A stretch of 64,000 bases of DNA from Hanleya hanleyi (GCA_036873755.1 JAVTVY010018773.1:1-64000); one strand, 5' to 3'. Positions 48,901 to 60,625 are shown, counted from the stretch's first letter. Made by a program: numbers and translations. Notes: a model not told the origin generated them from the letters alone.

Positions 48901-50573
48901 GGATTGTCTTCGTGAATGGTGTGGCATCTGGTCTACTGGAGATCAAAAATGTTCTCAAAGACAAGCCCATCACCCTGTTGGAAGCATCCAGAAAAAGCAG
49001 TTTCTGCCTCAAATCCAGTTGGAATTAAAGAAACACCATGCCTATTACTACCAATGTCTTGGCCAACTTCAAATCACAGGATATAGTTGGTTAGATTTCA
49101 TCGTCAGGACTGTTGAACCCTATGAGTTGCATGTGGAGCGCATAGTGCCGGATGTTGATCTATGGGATTCAGTGATGCTCCCCAAGCTCTCCAACTTTTA
49201 CTTCAAGGCTGTCCTTCCTGAACTAGCATTGCCTAGGCATGGGAAAATACCTGGCATTCGTGAACCTGGACCAAACTGGGTACATAATGTATTATTTTTT
49301 CATAGTTTTATACACTGAACCCTCATTATAATGACATTCCTTACAAGAGATACGTCATAACAAAAAGTTTACAGAAACAAATGTCCATAAATAGACTTAT
49401 TCTCTGTTCATAAGAATCAATAGAATGAAAAATTTTAGTTTTGACAATGGTCATTATAAGGAGAGTTTCTTGTATAACTCATTTCCACTCTTTATCCCTG
49501 TGTGTATCATACCCTTCATGCTGGTACATGTGTTCATATACATGTATGCTATATTGAACTTCATATGCTCAAGCTATCACTGGTCAATTCCCACAATCAC
49601 CATATCGTATGCAACATGAATATCTCAGATAAGTTCTTCATGAAACTAGCAATGTACATGAACATAGTATAAAAGGCTGGAAGAGAAATAACCACAATGG
49701 AACAACTTTTAAAAATGGTATCATTTATATATATTTACAGATTGATGATAAACCATCACCAAAACAGCCGGATGTGAAGCCTCAAGGAAATGTATCCAAT
49801 GATCAACCCCACACCAGACCTACGAGACGTTGTAGGTATGTGGGTTACACTTTCAAATGTCAGTCTGACAACAGTTCATCTAATTCATTTGTGCATGTAG
49901 TACATGTAACTCATTTATCTTGACATAAAGGAAAAGTCATATCATTGAGTATCACCAGGGTCAAGATAATCCATAAATTTTTGTGTTACTCTGAGATTTG
50001 GTCTATATCACAGTTATATTGAACCAAAAATGCTAACCTACATGATTGAAGTTTTACACATGCTAGTACATATCTGATTTGCCTTTCAATGCTTCAGGTT
50101 GCCACAGATTCAGTTTGTTGGAAAGCGAATAACACATCTTTGGATTGACAACCAACAACAGGAGTGGTTCCCTGGTAAGTACATGTATATTGCATGCATA
50201 TATTTCAAGCAGTTTTATCGTTTAATTCATTAAAAATTAACATTAACTTGTGATGTCATCCTCTCTGGCAAATCTGTTGTCTCCATGAGCAAATCCCCTT
50301 CTGTTATGGTGTCACATCAGGGGAGACAATTTCACTCACATCAGGGGAGATAATTCATTTCCTTCATTTCAATTGAACTATTTTTTGTTGGGGAAGATTG
50401 TGGTGAACACCTGCACATTTTGTTCTTGCATAGGGACTGTTCTTCGTCTTCTTTCTGGCACTGATGGCGGTCAGCAGGCTGAACATGAAGTTCAGTATGA
50501 TGGGGATCATGAAACCTACATTGTGGACCATCTGCTTCAGGATTATGTGGAGAAGTCGCTTTTCTTTGTGTGA
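45943..50573 (+). pseudogene. Five-exon transposase gene: Mutator-like DDE + YqaJ nuclease + Tudor/chromo-like tail, one frameshift
   Basis: Exons are read from splice sites and frame continuity: 45943-46209, 46860-49279, 49741-49835, 50098-50174 and 50434-50573. All introns are GT..AG; the last two break codons consistently (AG|G and G|GG). Total coding length is 2999 nt, one short of 1000 codons, matching a one-base break near 49005-49020, where the frame ending FCLK must join the frame starting LELKKHHAYY. A basic start (MGRPKIRWRKK) is followed by the DDE-like core: VVCDGGW (D238), IIADGDSS (D332, D334), a C-x2-H motif in ECANHAVKC (C357, H360) and NLAENW (E526). A charged insert (about 430-490) follows. 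The YqaJ/lambda-exonuclease-like domain (about 680-890) has RLTASNFG, FLGASPDG (D769) and LEIK (E783, K785). The C-terminal VGKRITHLW..EWFPGTVL..VQYDGD.E.Y resembles a Tudor/chromo-like reader. Nuclear action on DNA is inferred. Confidence 0.85.
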
Positions 50574-50597
50574 TATTGGTGAGCAAGTTTAACCCAA

Positions 50598-50845
50598 GTA
50601 TTACTATACTGAGCTTAATCACAACTTGCTCTGCACATACACATGTCACCATCACCTATCCAAAGACAATATGCAATACATGTACATGTAACCTAATAAT
50701 GATACTGAGCAATATTGATGTGTCAAACAATACATGTTCTTCAACATAGCAATATTTGAAGTATATCCTCAGCATGATTCTTGATATTTCTGTGTGTGGA
50801 CGTTATACATGAATTCATTGGGAAATTTCTCTTCATTACATTCTC
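50598..50845. repeat. ~250-bp direct repeat, left of minisatellite
   Basis: TATACTGAGCTTAATCACAA through TTTCTCTTCATTACATTC matches 51533-51775 with small indels. The pair encloses the minisatellite. Confidence 0.75.
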
Positions 50846-50861
50846 TCTAGGTACTTGCATT

Positions 50862-51420
50862 GTGTGGTGGACAGCAGCGTCTGTATGTAAAATGCTCGGA
50901 CTTGTGTGGTGGACAGCAGCCTCTGTGTGTAAAATGCTCGGACTTGTGTGATGGACAGCAGCCTCTGTGTGTAAAATGCTCTGACTTGTGTGGTGGACAG
51001 CAGCCTCTGTGTGTAAAATGCTCTGACTTGTGTGGTGGATAGCAGCCTCTGTGTGTAAAATGCTCGGACTTGTGTGGTGGACAGCAGCCTCTGTGTGTAA
51101 AATGCTCTGACTTGTGTGGTGGACAGCAGCCTCTGTGTGTAAAATTGCTCGGTCTTGTGTGGTGGACAGCAGCCTCTGTGTGTAAAATGCTCGGACTTGT
51201 GTGGTGGACAGCAGCCTCTGTGTGTAAAATGCTCTGACTTGTGTGGTGGACAGCAGCCTCTGTGTGTAAAATGCTCTGACTTGTGTGGTGGACAGCAGCC
51301 TCTGTGTGTAAAATGCTCGGACTTGTGTGGTGGACAGCAGCCTCTGTGTGTAAAATGCTCGGACTTGTGTGGTGGACAGCAGCCTCTGTGTGTAAAATGA
51401 TGTGGCGTATGTGGTGGATA
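50862..51420. repeat. 42-bp minisatellite, ~13-14 copies, inside the TTAA transposon
   Basis: The unit is CTCGGACTTGTGTGGTGGAC followed by AGCAGCCTCTGTGTGTAAAATG. Because 42 is a multiple of three, frames stay open on both strands (plus: CSDLCGGQQPLCVK; minus: HTEAAVHHTSPSIL-type). One copy near 51145 has an extra T. It lies downstream of the transposase stop, so coding is unlikely. Confidence 0.92.
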
Positions 51421-51526
51421 GCAGCCTCGACCGGAAATGCTTGGTTCTCTGTTTTGGATGACATTTCCATTTTAAACCATTTTCAGGTTAGCCAAAGTAC
51501 ATGTATATCACACCCTTAACCGGAGT

Positions 51527-51775
51527 AATAGTATACTGAGCTTAATCAGAACTTCAACTTGCTCTGCCCATACACATGTCCCCATCAGCTGTCCAAAGAC
51601 AATATGCATTACATGTAACCTAATAATGATATTGAGGAATATTGATGTGTCAAAACAATACATTCTCTTCATTATGGCACTACAATATTTGAAGTATATC
51701 CTCACCATGATTGTTGATATTTCTGAGTGTGGACATTATACATAAATTCATCATCAAATTCCTCTTCATTAAATT
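51527..51775. repeat. ~250-bp direct repeat, right of minisatellite
   Basis: Partner of 50598-50845. The arrangement suggests that the minisatellite expanded at a duplicated segment. Confidence 0.75.
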
Positions 51776-52314
51776 GTTTCTGTATATATACATAGGTAGA
51801 CAACTGTTTTGTTCAGTATACATGTGTATTGACTTACATGTAACTGAAGTAACTGAAGTTGTTCTGTAGGGGGTTAATATGATCTCATCAATATGCACGA
51901 GATTGCTAAAAATAGTACCATACAAAATGGTGGACATCTATGTCTACATATTGTCTAACTTCCTGTCTGCTATTTTATATTTTTCAGTTGTTCTCTGAAC
52001 TACTTGTATATAGTTTGCTGTTGTTTCCTCTGGTAAAGTGTCCTGGTGAGGATTACCACTGTTTTCTTTGTGATTTTGGAATGTTGGACATTGGCTATCT
52101 TGACTGCTGAATAAGGTAAGTTTAAAATGTTGTTAATTTTATTTAGTAGAGTTTCTCACAACAATTTTGACTCCATTACATTGCTTACTAACTGTACTGC
52201 AGCTGTTGAAAATTTGGGTTTCTAATTCTGTGCCGTTGTGAAAATATAACCGAAAGAGTGTGTCACCCTATGTAAATTTCCTAATAGCCATAGTGTGGTA
52301 TGCAAAGCCCTTAA

Positions 52315-54350
52315 ACTCGATAACATGCCTTGCCAGGGGACTATTTTCGATGGCTGATCACTGCTTCAAGGCGAGATAGACAGAGACATATCATTACTGT
52401 GAGGAGTTTTGCATTGGAATGTTATGGGTCATGTCAGTGCAACACCAAACCGTGGGACAATTCAATTCAATTTATTGTACTAGAAACAAGCCCATTTAGG
52501 ACAGAGTACAATCACTAAAACAATCACATCAATCAATAAAACAGAGGGAGGGGCCAATACATACCAATAGTGGGCCACGTACAAGTTGCAGACTAGATGA
52601 AGAGTCCTTATTTATATCGTGTTAATTATCAAGAAGGCATGATACATGTACTTTACTGTTTCACTATATTCTTTACTATATTGGATCGCGTGCCCATGTT
52701 TGTAAATTAATTACCAGGGGCGTTAATTTAATGTTACGCTCAGACAGCCACCTGAACATACATAGTCAGTTTCTTAGTTGGAAACAATCGTGTACAAATG
52801 TTTTTATAGTACTTTTTCTTATTCCCAGCAGTGGTCCAAATTCAACAAAAATGTGTACCGGTATTTTATTCTAGTATCAACAAAAGTGGATGAAGTTTCA
52901 CCCACTTCTGGTATCGATGTTGGGATATATATGAGAATTTTTGGTACCGATATTTCACGGAAGAAATTCGATTATTGCAAGTTTCGTTTTAGGGTTCACG
53001 TTGGAATAAAATGAAACTTTAAAATTAATTAAAATGCATAGAAAATATAAATAAAATTGTTAAATTTTTAAAACCCCTGCCCATTAATTTCAGAAGACTC
53101 CCAAACTACAACAACGAATGTTATTCGCATATAGGCCTATAGGGCGCTCCAAATTTATCAGCCACGTACACGATTATTCTTGAAAAATTGCAACTATTTT
53201 AAATATATTCATGGGGAATTGCAAATTGTCATACATTTCAGACTGGCGGCCACAATATATAGGCAAGTGTGTGGGTGGGGCTGGGGTGTGTTAAATTGGG
53301 GGGGGGGAATATGGACGAAGATTTACCTCTATTTATATGGATTCATCCCAGGTATCTCGTGTCACCATTTATTTATGTAATGTCATTTGACAGGGTATGA
53401 AATAGGAAAAAGTCAAACTTCCTCTAACCTTACGGTAACGGAATCTATACACTGCATAACATGGCCTGTTTCCGGTTTTGCGATGTTATAATCCTGTTGA
53501 TTGGTTGAATACAATAGATGAGCCAATCAGAAGCGTCGTACATTGGGACGGGGCTTCCGGTTTTAGTCGTCGACAGAATGACCAGCTGCCTGTGGAATGA
53601 CTGTACGGGGTTGAGGGGAAATTTTCGAAATGAAACGTTGACAACTGAGTTTGAGCGAACCCTTCAAACGAAATAAAAGATGATCTTTTCACGGGGATGG
53701 CGATGTTGTCAGTACAGTGCCGCCGAATATTAATGACAGCGACTCAAAATGTGACTATGTCGAACATTTTGATGCAGTGCCAGTTACAACAACAACAACG
53801 ACAATGGGGTCGTCAAATTCACCCGTTAAAGCCAATGACGGCATATTAAGTGACTATAAATGAACCTATTTTTGCAATTATCCTGATACAATTTTGAGCA
53901 TAAAGATACCCCACCTCCCCCAAAAAAAGATTTTATGTAGATTTGGCATGATGTTCAGATTTCAGAACAGTTTAGGCCAGGTCAAATTTCTTCACACAGC
54001 ATAAGCCTATTTGTTTAGCTTCCACTTCAAAATCTACCAAGTTCTTACTTAATGTTGATTTTTCTTAATCCACCTGTTTGATATTGTTATGTAAGCTTAA
54101 TAAAAATCTGGCTTCATGGGCTACATGGGGGGTGACTGGGCATGCTGGGATGGGGTAGCTGAACGCTACATAAAAATATCCTGTGCTAGGAATTTTCATC
54201 CCAAAATGGCTCAGATTGCACCACAGAGCATGTGGGGTTTCTGGCGGCCCCCAGGCCCCCGGCCTAATTTTTAAACGCCTCGCTGCGCTCGGCAGTTAAC
54301 AACCACATACACCTGTTTAGATATGATTGTACAGGTGTTCCCAAAGATAT
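52315..54350. other. No gene seen between TTAA transposon and GTTTCC array
   Basis: No supported gene. Contains a G-run (near 53300) and an ACAACAACAACG microsatellite stretch near 53788. The short frames lack recognisable domains. Confidence 0.5.
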
Positions 54351-54354
54351 GGAG

Positions 54355-54810
54355 AACCCGGATTGGAAACTGACATCAGTTTCTAGCCAGATTCCGCTGG
54401 AGCGTAATCTGGGCGGAAACAGGTTGGAAATTTCATTACCAGTTTCCAGTCCATTTCCGCTGGATTGCAAACAGAACGGAAACTGACATCAGTTTCTGAC
54501 CAGTTTTCACTGTAGCGGAAATTTAAGGACAGCTTTCCGTCCAGTCTCCGTGCACCGGAATCTTAGCGGAAACCTATGTCAGTTTCCGACCTGTTTCTGC
54601 TCAACCGGAAACAGGCTAGAAACTTAATAGCAGTTTCCGGTCCATTTCCGCTGGATTTGAAACAGAGCGGAAACTCGCGTTGGTATCTGAGCAGTTTCAC
54701 AAGCAGGTCGGAAACTTCAATATCAGTTTCCAGTCCATTGCCACTGCATTGGAAACAGAGCGGAAACTAACATCAGTTTCTGACCAGTTTCCGCTGGAGC
54801 GGAATCTCCA
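54355..54810. repeat. Second GTTTCC/GGAAAC self-complementary array
   Basis: Repeats of CAGTTTCCG..CTGGAGCGGAA..GGAAACTGACATCAGTTTCT, similar in composition and palindromic design to 35606-36530. The modules are ~105-110 bp (ATCAGTTTCNGACCAGTTTN recurring). Confidence 0.8.
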
Positions 54811-55212
54811 TTCAGAATTTAGTTTTTCCACTGAAATGTCATATTTACCGTAAAAATCCCCAAAATCTGCCTTTTTTGAATCTTTTTTGAAAATTTATTG
54901 AAAAATCCAGAAACAGTTTAGGGATATTTTTATTTCAGCATAGTATTCACAGATGTATGCAGAATCCATTTTAAGACTGATCAGCTCCTCAGTGACAGGA
55001 GTTTTTTTGGTTTAGGCTACTGCCATAAGGCACCCCACACTATAGTGAATACATGTGTATTGTGAAGAAAGATGGGGGTACATGTAGTTAATGGTTCATA
55101 TTCCAAGACATATTTGATGGAAGTAGCTCAGATAGGCTAACATAAATGGTAAGTGGACAGGTCACATGCCTCCCAACTTTCATTTGGATTGGTTGAATTT
55201 AATGTGTCTAGT

Positions 55213-55668
55213 AGGGCTCGGACCACTAAAAAAAGTCCCTAGCCGTTAACCCCTCTAAATAACCTCTGCCATAGAGGACAAGTTTTTGTGCTGATTTTTT
55301 CCCCAGCTTCCTTTTGATAATGAGACAAGGGCTTGCATGGCCAACATTAAGCATGACAAGTGCCCTTTTGAGTTGACTTTTATTTTAAATTCACTGCATA
55401 ATTCATGCCAGTCTGAGGCACTATATGCAGGTGCGTAGACTCTGCTTTTTCCAGGTAAGTTATTCGCCGCAAGTACGGTGCTTGCCAACAGGACGCTCTG
55501 GCTCGAAATTTTGATGGGCGACCCCCGCCAAGAAGTTGATGGCGATGCAGGACTTGAATGGAACTACAAACTGCCAGGAGATGAAAGTCCAAAAATAATT
55601 ATTAAATCAGCCAGGTGTAGTTTCATTAACATGGCCGTCAATGTAATTTTAATAGTGGTCCGAGCCCT
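55213..55668. mobile_element. 456-bp hAT-like MITE
   Basis: A 16-bp terminal inverted repeat AGGGCTCGGACCACTA (55213-55228) / TAGTGGTCCGAGCCCT (55653-55668). The AGGGCTCGG tip (CAGGGCTCGG on the right) resembles hAT ends. I do not find a matching 8-bp target duplication, so superfamily and exact ends are tentative. A minus-strand frame (55255-55488) has no recognisable domain. Confidence 0.6.
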
Positions 55669-55691
55669 GGAACTTATACACGTCAGGAGGC

Positions 55692-57400
55692 TATAGTTGT
55701 GATTGTGAATCGTCGAACTTTATCTATACACCATGCAAACATATTGTGACTGGTGACCTTGACGTGGTGAGTGATAAGGATCTGAAATTACTCCTGATGA
55801 AAGGACCTAAATATAGAGAGCCAAGAAGAATAAATCTGAAGGCCGACCAGAAGATAGTCCTGTCTGCATTGGAACAGTACGTTATTGATTGGTCTAAGTG
55901 AGAAAAAGTTGAACCTACAGTACTCGCTGATTGGCTGGACCTCACCAAGAGCAAGGTCGTTGAAACAATCCGCCATATTGACAGAAGTACTCTTCCCCAA
56001 GCAAAACAAGTTCTGAGAAACCTCAATTCGCAAGAAGTTCTAGCAAATCTCCAAAGTAAATTCGTCATAGTCCCAGCAGACAAAGCTCCGAATAATATAA
56101 TATTCATATGTAAATATTACTATTACCAGGTGCTGGTTAAAGAATTGAGTGTAGACATATCTTCATCAAATACGTCTACTTACTCCCAAACTGCATTTAC
56201 TCTGGAAGATTTATTTAACAATCACAAAAAGTTTCTCAGAGAAAGAGGTATTTGTCTTTCAACCAATCATAACGACATACCAAAACTATACTGGACTCCC
56301 AAAATGCATAAATCACCATACAAAGCTGGATTCATAGCTGGTTCTAGCAGCTGCACCACCAAGCTTCTTTCAACCCTATGGACGAGGGCCCTTCAGGAGG
56401 TAAAAGCATTTTGGGAAAGGTATTGCGCCATTATTTCTAAGAACTCTGGCATTGAATGTATGTGGATATTGAAAAACTCAAAATGTCTTACGGAAGAATT
56501 TGATGCTAAAGGACACATACCGTACAGACATGTATACACATGGGATGTCTCGACTCTCTATACTACAATCCCTCATCAGGACCTTATTGACCGTCTAAGT
56601 TCATTAATAGTATCTGTGTTCAAGAAAACTGATCGTAGATATATTAATGTCGGAAGCCATAAAGCATTCTTTAGCTCTATTACATACAAGAGATATCATT
56701 CATGGGATGTTTCTTTGTTTATAGAGTTGCTTGAATTTCTCATTAAAAATATCTATGTGAAATTTGGCAACATAATATATCAGCAGCATATAGGTATTCC
56801 AATGGGTACTAATTGTGCACCCCTGTTGGCTGACCTGTATCTGTTCTCTTATGAATATGACTATATGCAGGCGCTTTCAAAAACCGATCCATTCAAAGCC
56901 CGTTCCTTCTCATTCACCAAACGCTATATAGACGATCTTCTCGCTGTGGATAATCGCTATATAAATGACGCAGTGAAGGATATATATCCACCTTCACTGG
57001 ATTTGAAGGAAACTGCAGATAGCCCTACAGGCACATCATATTTAGATCTATATCTCTATAAAAATGAAACGGGCATTCTTTCTGCATTCTCTCTCGTCGA
57101 CTTTACGACAAAAGAGATGATTACAATTTCCACATCGTAAACTATCCCTTTCTGGACAGTAATATTCCAGTGGGACCTGCATATGGCGTATACATATCTC
57201 GCTTAGTAGCATTTGCTAGATCCTGTGTTAAATGTGACGATTTAAATCAACGTCACAAAACACTGGTGCAGAAACTTAAAAAACAGGGCTATTCCACTAA
57301 GCGCCTACATTCAAAGTTTCTCAAATTTGGCGATACATATCGCATGCTGATAGCAAAATACGAACGTAGCGTGCAAGATCTATGGCGCTACGTTTCGTAA
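55692..57400 (+). pseudogene. Penelope-like reverse transcriptase, decayed
   Basis: Conceptual translation shows a reverse transcriptase of a type common in marine invertebrate genomes. In order: HIVTGDL, KGPKYREPRRIN, VPADKAPNNIIF, LYWTPKMHKSPYKAGFIAGS, DVSTLYTTIPH, IGIPMGTNCAPLLADLYLF, the catalytic FTKRYIDDLLA (aspartates at ~56931-56936), SYLDLYLYKN and GVYISRLVAFAR. The N terminus is missing: the coding match begins at ~55692, right after the hAT-like MITE. A TGA at 55899-55901 interrupts the frame, and a one-base frameshift lies near 57095-57105, after which 57106-57400 continues in another frame to TAA. The x-DD motif is intact. The group looks Penelope-like by motif style (KMHK/PKMHK, PMGTNCAPL), but I cannot rule out another non-LTR lineage. 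No GIY-YIG endonuclease is visible in the remaining sequence. Confidence 0.8.
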
Positions 57401-57658
57401 CTTGTGTGTAATTCCGCTTAACCTGGGGCTAGGGGCCGTATGAACCCATGTACTTCAAGATCCTCATGGTACTCATATGAACAGTCACAATCAAAGCGTG
57501 ACTGAGATACATCATTCTTTAGATGACGACTTTACAACGAATATCATGGATTAAGAATACTGATCAGCGATACGGATTTGATATTTTTGGAACATCATGA
57601 TGTCTTGCCGACATCATTGAAAACTGTTGACCGCTTCTCTCTTGCAGGAAACAAGCAT

Positions 57659-57826
57659 ATGTTTTTGTATACTATGATTGTCTTTTTGAATTTGGTGCTA
57701 ATACTGATATATGGAAAATGGAATAGGTCTTTGGATTATGAACGCGGATATTCTCTAATGGACGACGGCTGGATTATGAATGACGGACTAGACGCTTGTA
57801 ACACTTATAAAGAGCTCTCCCGATAG
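57659..57826 (+). CDS. Small single-pass membrane protein downstream of the RT
   Basis: A 55-codon frame with ATG at 57659. A hydrophobic segment (LYTMIVFLNLVLILIYGKW) is followed by a charged tail with RGYSLMDDGWIMNDG. It starts 8 bases after an excellent splice acceptor (CTCTCTTGCAG|G, ~57649), so it is probably a downstream exon or second ORF of the RT element. A degenerate second copy of the same region lies at 59575-59880 and keeps the acceptor-like CTTGTAGGAAACC. I recall similar RGYS..DDGW tails following this RT family elsewhere, but from memory only. Function unknown. Confidence 0.5.
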   Translation: MFLYTMIVFLNLVLILIYGKWNRSLDYERGYSLMDDGWIMNDGLDACNTYKELSR

Positions 57827-58306
57827 CTCGTCACCTCCCCCATCATCCACTCCATGCATCACCTCTGAGGCTCTTCCATCAGTCCCAACAAGTTGTTTTC
57901 TCCACGCGAAAACTTATTATATTGACCCTCGAATATGAACTGGCATCGTGTGGAGAATCCGCTATGGGATAGCAGAAAACAGCGATGTATCTTTGCCCCA
58001 TTTATTACGTCAGGATCATATTAGATAGTGTACATATCTCTACATCTGCTTCAGGGTACACGTTGTCTGATTAATGACGCACTTTCCATCAGGCAGCTGA
58101 AAGGAGATCTACCTTTACAATATATTTGTCTATGACACCGACATGTCCACATGAACATCTACAATAAAAGCGTGGCAGGGATGCAAATCATCACAGGAAT
58201 AAGTATGGATTTCTGCGAACATACGTGGATCTAATATCGATTCACTGCCCTTTGGCTCATAGTGCGTATTGGAGTTGTATCCCTTCGTAGTCTTGCCGAT
58301 CGCACT

Positions 58307-58460
58307 GAGTGAGTGAGTGATTTAAGATTGAACGTCGCTTTCAACAATATTCCAGTCGTATCACGACGATCCCATATCAGTCGCCCCCTACGACAAGCTT
58401 AGGGTGGCTGGAGTTGCATTTTGGTCGAGGGAGAAAGAAGGCAAAAGGGGGAGAGATGAG
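58307..58460 (+). mobile_element. SINE-like fragment
   Basis: GAGTGAGTGAGTGATTTAAG, AACGTCGCTTTCAACAATAT, TCGTATCACGACG and CAGTCGCCCCCTACGACAAG follow the same plan as the insertion at 3161-3323, and include a TCGCC..TACGACAAG block I associate with mollusc V-SINE-type elements. The 3' limit is unclear. Confidence 0.65.
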
Positions 58461-59574
58461 AAAGACTGAAAGCATCAGGAGAGGGAAAAAGTGATAAAAG
58501 AGAGAAAAGCTTGATAGGAAAGCGACTCCAAATACAAGAAAGGGAAAGACAGAATGAAAGGAAAGGTCCCCCGGAACCCCACGGGGCGCCGACCGCACTG
58601 TTATGCATTTTACTTGGATATAATGGATTTTGCTAGGTATTAAACTTTTATGCAGTATAAGTAGTTATCTGATAAAAAATTCTGAATTTTGAAGTTTGTG
58701 ATACAATCTATGTTGCGTTCTGTTGCGTTGGGTAGGCCCTAACTGTTTGCAACATTTACAGCATTTTACTGATGGTCCAATTCTCCATGAAATAGTTTCA
58801 TGTAAAAATAAGATCTAGGCTGGCATCTCCTTGACCCCCGTATCAGCCTTCGGCCGTCTGTGGATATGGGGGTCTCGGGATAATACCAGGGCCAATTATG
58901 GATTTGTATATACAATAGTCTCAATATATCATTTTCTCGATATGAATAAAAAAAAACAGTAGATGTCTCCAGTGTCTGATTCCCATAATTGTGCAAGAAA
59001 ACGTTGTGAACAATTCGCTGTTTGGATCAGCTTAAGGATGTCCGCTGGTGGTTTTTGACTTTGACCGCCATTTTGCCTGTTTTTCCTATTGGGTTATCTC
59101 CCTTTCGTAGGTTAAGAGATAGGGATTTCCTTTAAAAGCCTTCTAACCGAGAATTTTGCACACCAGCATCCTTCCAATTTGATAAATAATGACAGACAAT
59201 GTGATTATCTGGAAACAGTTAGAATATAAGAAAAAGTTAAATATATTTATATGATTTTTTCATGAATATGCTTCAAAACTAAGGCTATTCCCCATGATTT
59301 CTGGGTTATCAAATTGAGCATGGGTCTGTCCACTTAAAGTTGCCTACAGCTAAAAAATGCACACCAACCTATATTTTTTTCTTTGTTTTTTTCTCATATT
59401 GCACAATTATGAATGCAACAAGACACATTATTCAAAAAATTAATTACTTTGAGTTACCACCAGCGGGCATCCTTTAACTGTGAACTTTTGTCAACTCGGT
59501 TTACGATTACAATATTGAAGGAGTGTGCCAGCTGTAAGCCACCTTACTGTGTTTTGCATCTCCGTGGTTTTCAA

Positions 59575-59880
59575 ATGAACAGGCACAATCAACGCGCGAC
59601 TGAGATACATACTGTGGAAAGGACTTGAAAATATTTTGGATAAAGAATAAGGATCAGCGATTAGGATTGTATGCAAAGAACATCATGTCTTGCTGACATT
59701 ATTGGAAACAGTTGACCGCTTCTGTCTTGTAGGAAACCATCTTATGTTTCATTATTTTTATTTCATACACACTTGGAATTGATGCTTACTGTCATGCGAA
59801 ATAAGTCTTTCGATTATTGACGCGGAAATGATTTTGTGGACGATGGCTGAATATTGAAGTTCGGATCTGACGCTTGCATA
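59575..59880 (+). repeat. Degenerate second copy of the RT-element 3' region
   Basis: Aligns with 57478-57800: ACTGAGATACAT, AAGAATANGGATCAGCGAT, ACATCATG.TCTTGC.GACAT, GTTGACCGCTTCT and the acceptor-like TTGTAGGAAACC. The membrane-protein frame is destroyed here. Confidence 0.65.
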
Positions 59881-60374
59881 AGAAAGTAAGAGACCACCGG
59901 CTAATATCGGTCCGCGGCCTTATCGAGGTGAGAGAGGTAGGGTGGGGGAGTGGGTATATGTAAATTTAGGATTTGTCCCGAAAATATAAAAAGCGGAACA
60001 CGGACTTCACCCCTACAATAGAGGAAAACCCCTATCAACCTTGTCCAAAAGGACTAATATCGGTCCCCGGGCTTATCGGGGTCTGCCTATCAAGTCATGG
60101 GTGAGTGCACGTAAAATGAGGATTTGTCCCGAAAATATAAAAAGCGGAACACGGACTTTATCACTACAATAGAGGAAACCCCATATCAACCTTGTCCAAA
60201 AGGGCTAATATCGGTACCGGGCCTATCGAAGTGTGGGTGCATGGGTGGGTGCATGTAAAATGCGGATTTGTCCCCGAAAATATAAAAAGCGGAACACGGA
60301 CTTTACCCCTACAATAGGGGGAAAATCCTATCAACCCTGTCCCAAAGGGCGAATATCGGTCCCTGGCTTATCAA

Positions 60375-60625
60375 CAGCCCTTTATCGCTCGTTAAGGCGC
60401 TGAGACGGGCGTTAAGGCGTAAAGATAGGGCGTTAAGGTATTGAGACGGGCGTTAAGGCGTAACGACGGGTGTTGACGGGCGTTGAGACGGGCGTTAAGG
60501 CGTAACGACGGGCGTTGACGGGCGTCACTGGATTTCGATGTATTGGTGGCAATTCCATGAAAATCAGGGCTTCTGAACTAGTTCACCAGGGCGTTGAAGC
60601 GTTAAGCTAAGCGTTGACGGGCGTT
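60375..60625. repeat. Short GCGTTAAGGCGTAACGACGG repeats, left of gene
   Basis: Degenerate ~20-24-bp repeats GACGGGCGTTAAGGCGTAAC / GACGGGCGTTGAGACGGGCG, in the same orientation as the copies at 61430-61490 beyond the gene. Confidence 0.75.

Larger units (their letters stand above)
44671..52310 (+). mobile_element. 7.64-kb TTAA-inserted transposon (Kolobok-like) with Mutator-like/YqaJ gene
   Basis: GGGCTTTGCATACCAC (44671-44686) recurs inverted as GTGGTATGCAAAGCCC (52295-52310). The element is flanked on both sides by TTAA (44667-44670 and 52311-52314). Weaker inverted similarity extends ~60 bp further inward. TTAA duplications are known from piggyBac and Kolobok elements; the encoded transposase is not piggyBac-like, so Kolobok or a related group is the better fit. 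It contains a five-exon gene (45943-50573), a 42-bp minisatellite and a flanking ~250-bp duplication. Confidence 0.85.

Noticed and set aside
50860..51406. CRISPR-like regular repeats
   Set aside because: There are no unique spacers; units are contiguous 42-bp copies and the genome is eukaryotic.
50847..51470. 207-codon minus-strand frame of EAAVHHTS-type repeats
   Set aside because: It is a product of a 42-bp minisatellite that is open on both strands; there is no start context or splice evidence.
54576..54770. 64-codon frame in the GTTTCC array
   Set aside because: Low-complexity repeat translation without a domain; similar frames occur on the other strand.
55204..55677. 8-bp target duplication for the hAT-like MITE
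   Set aside because: The flanks TGTCTAGT and GGAACTTA do not match in any register tried.
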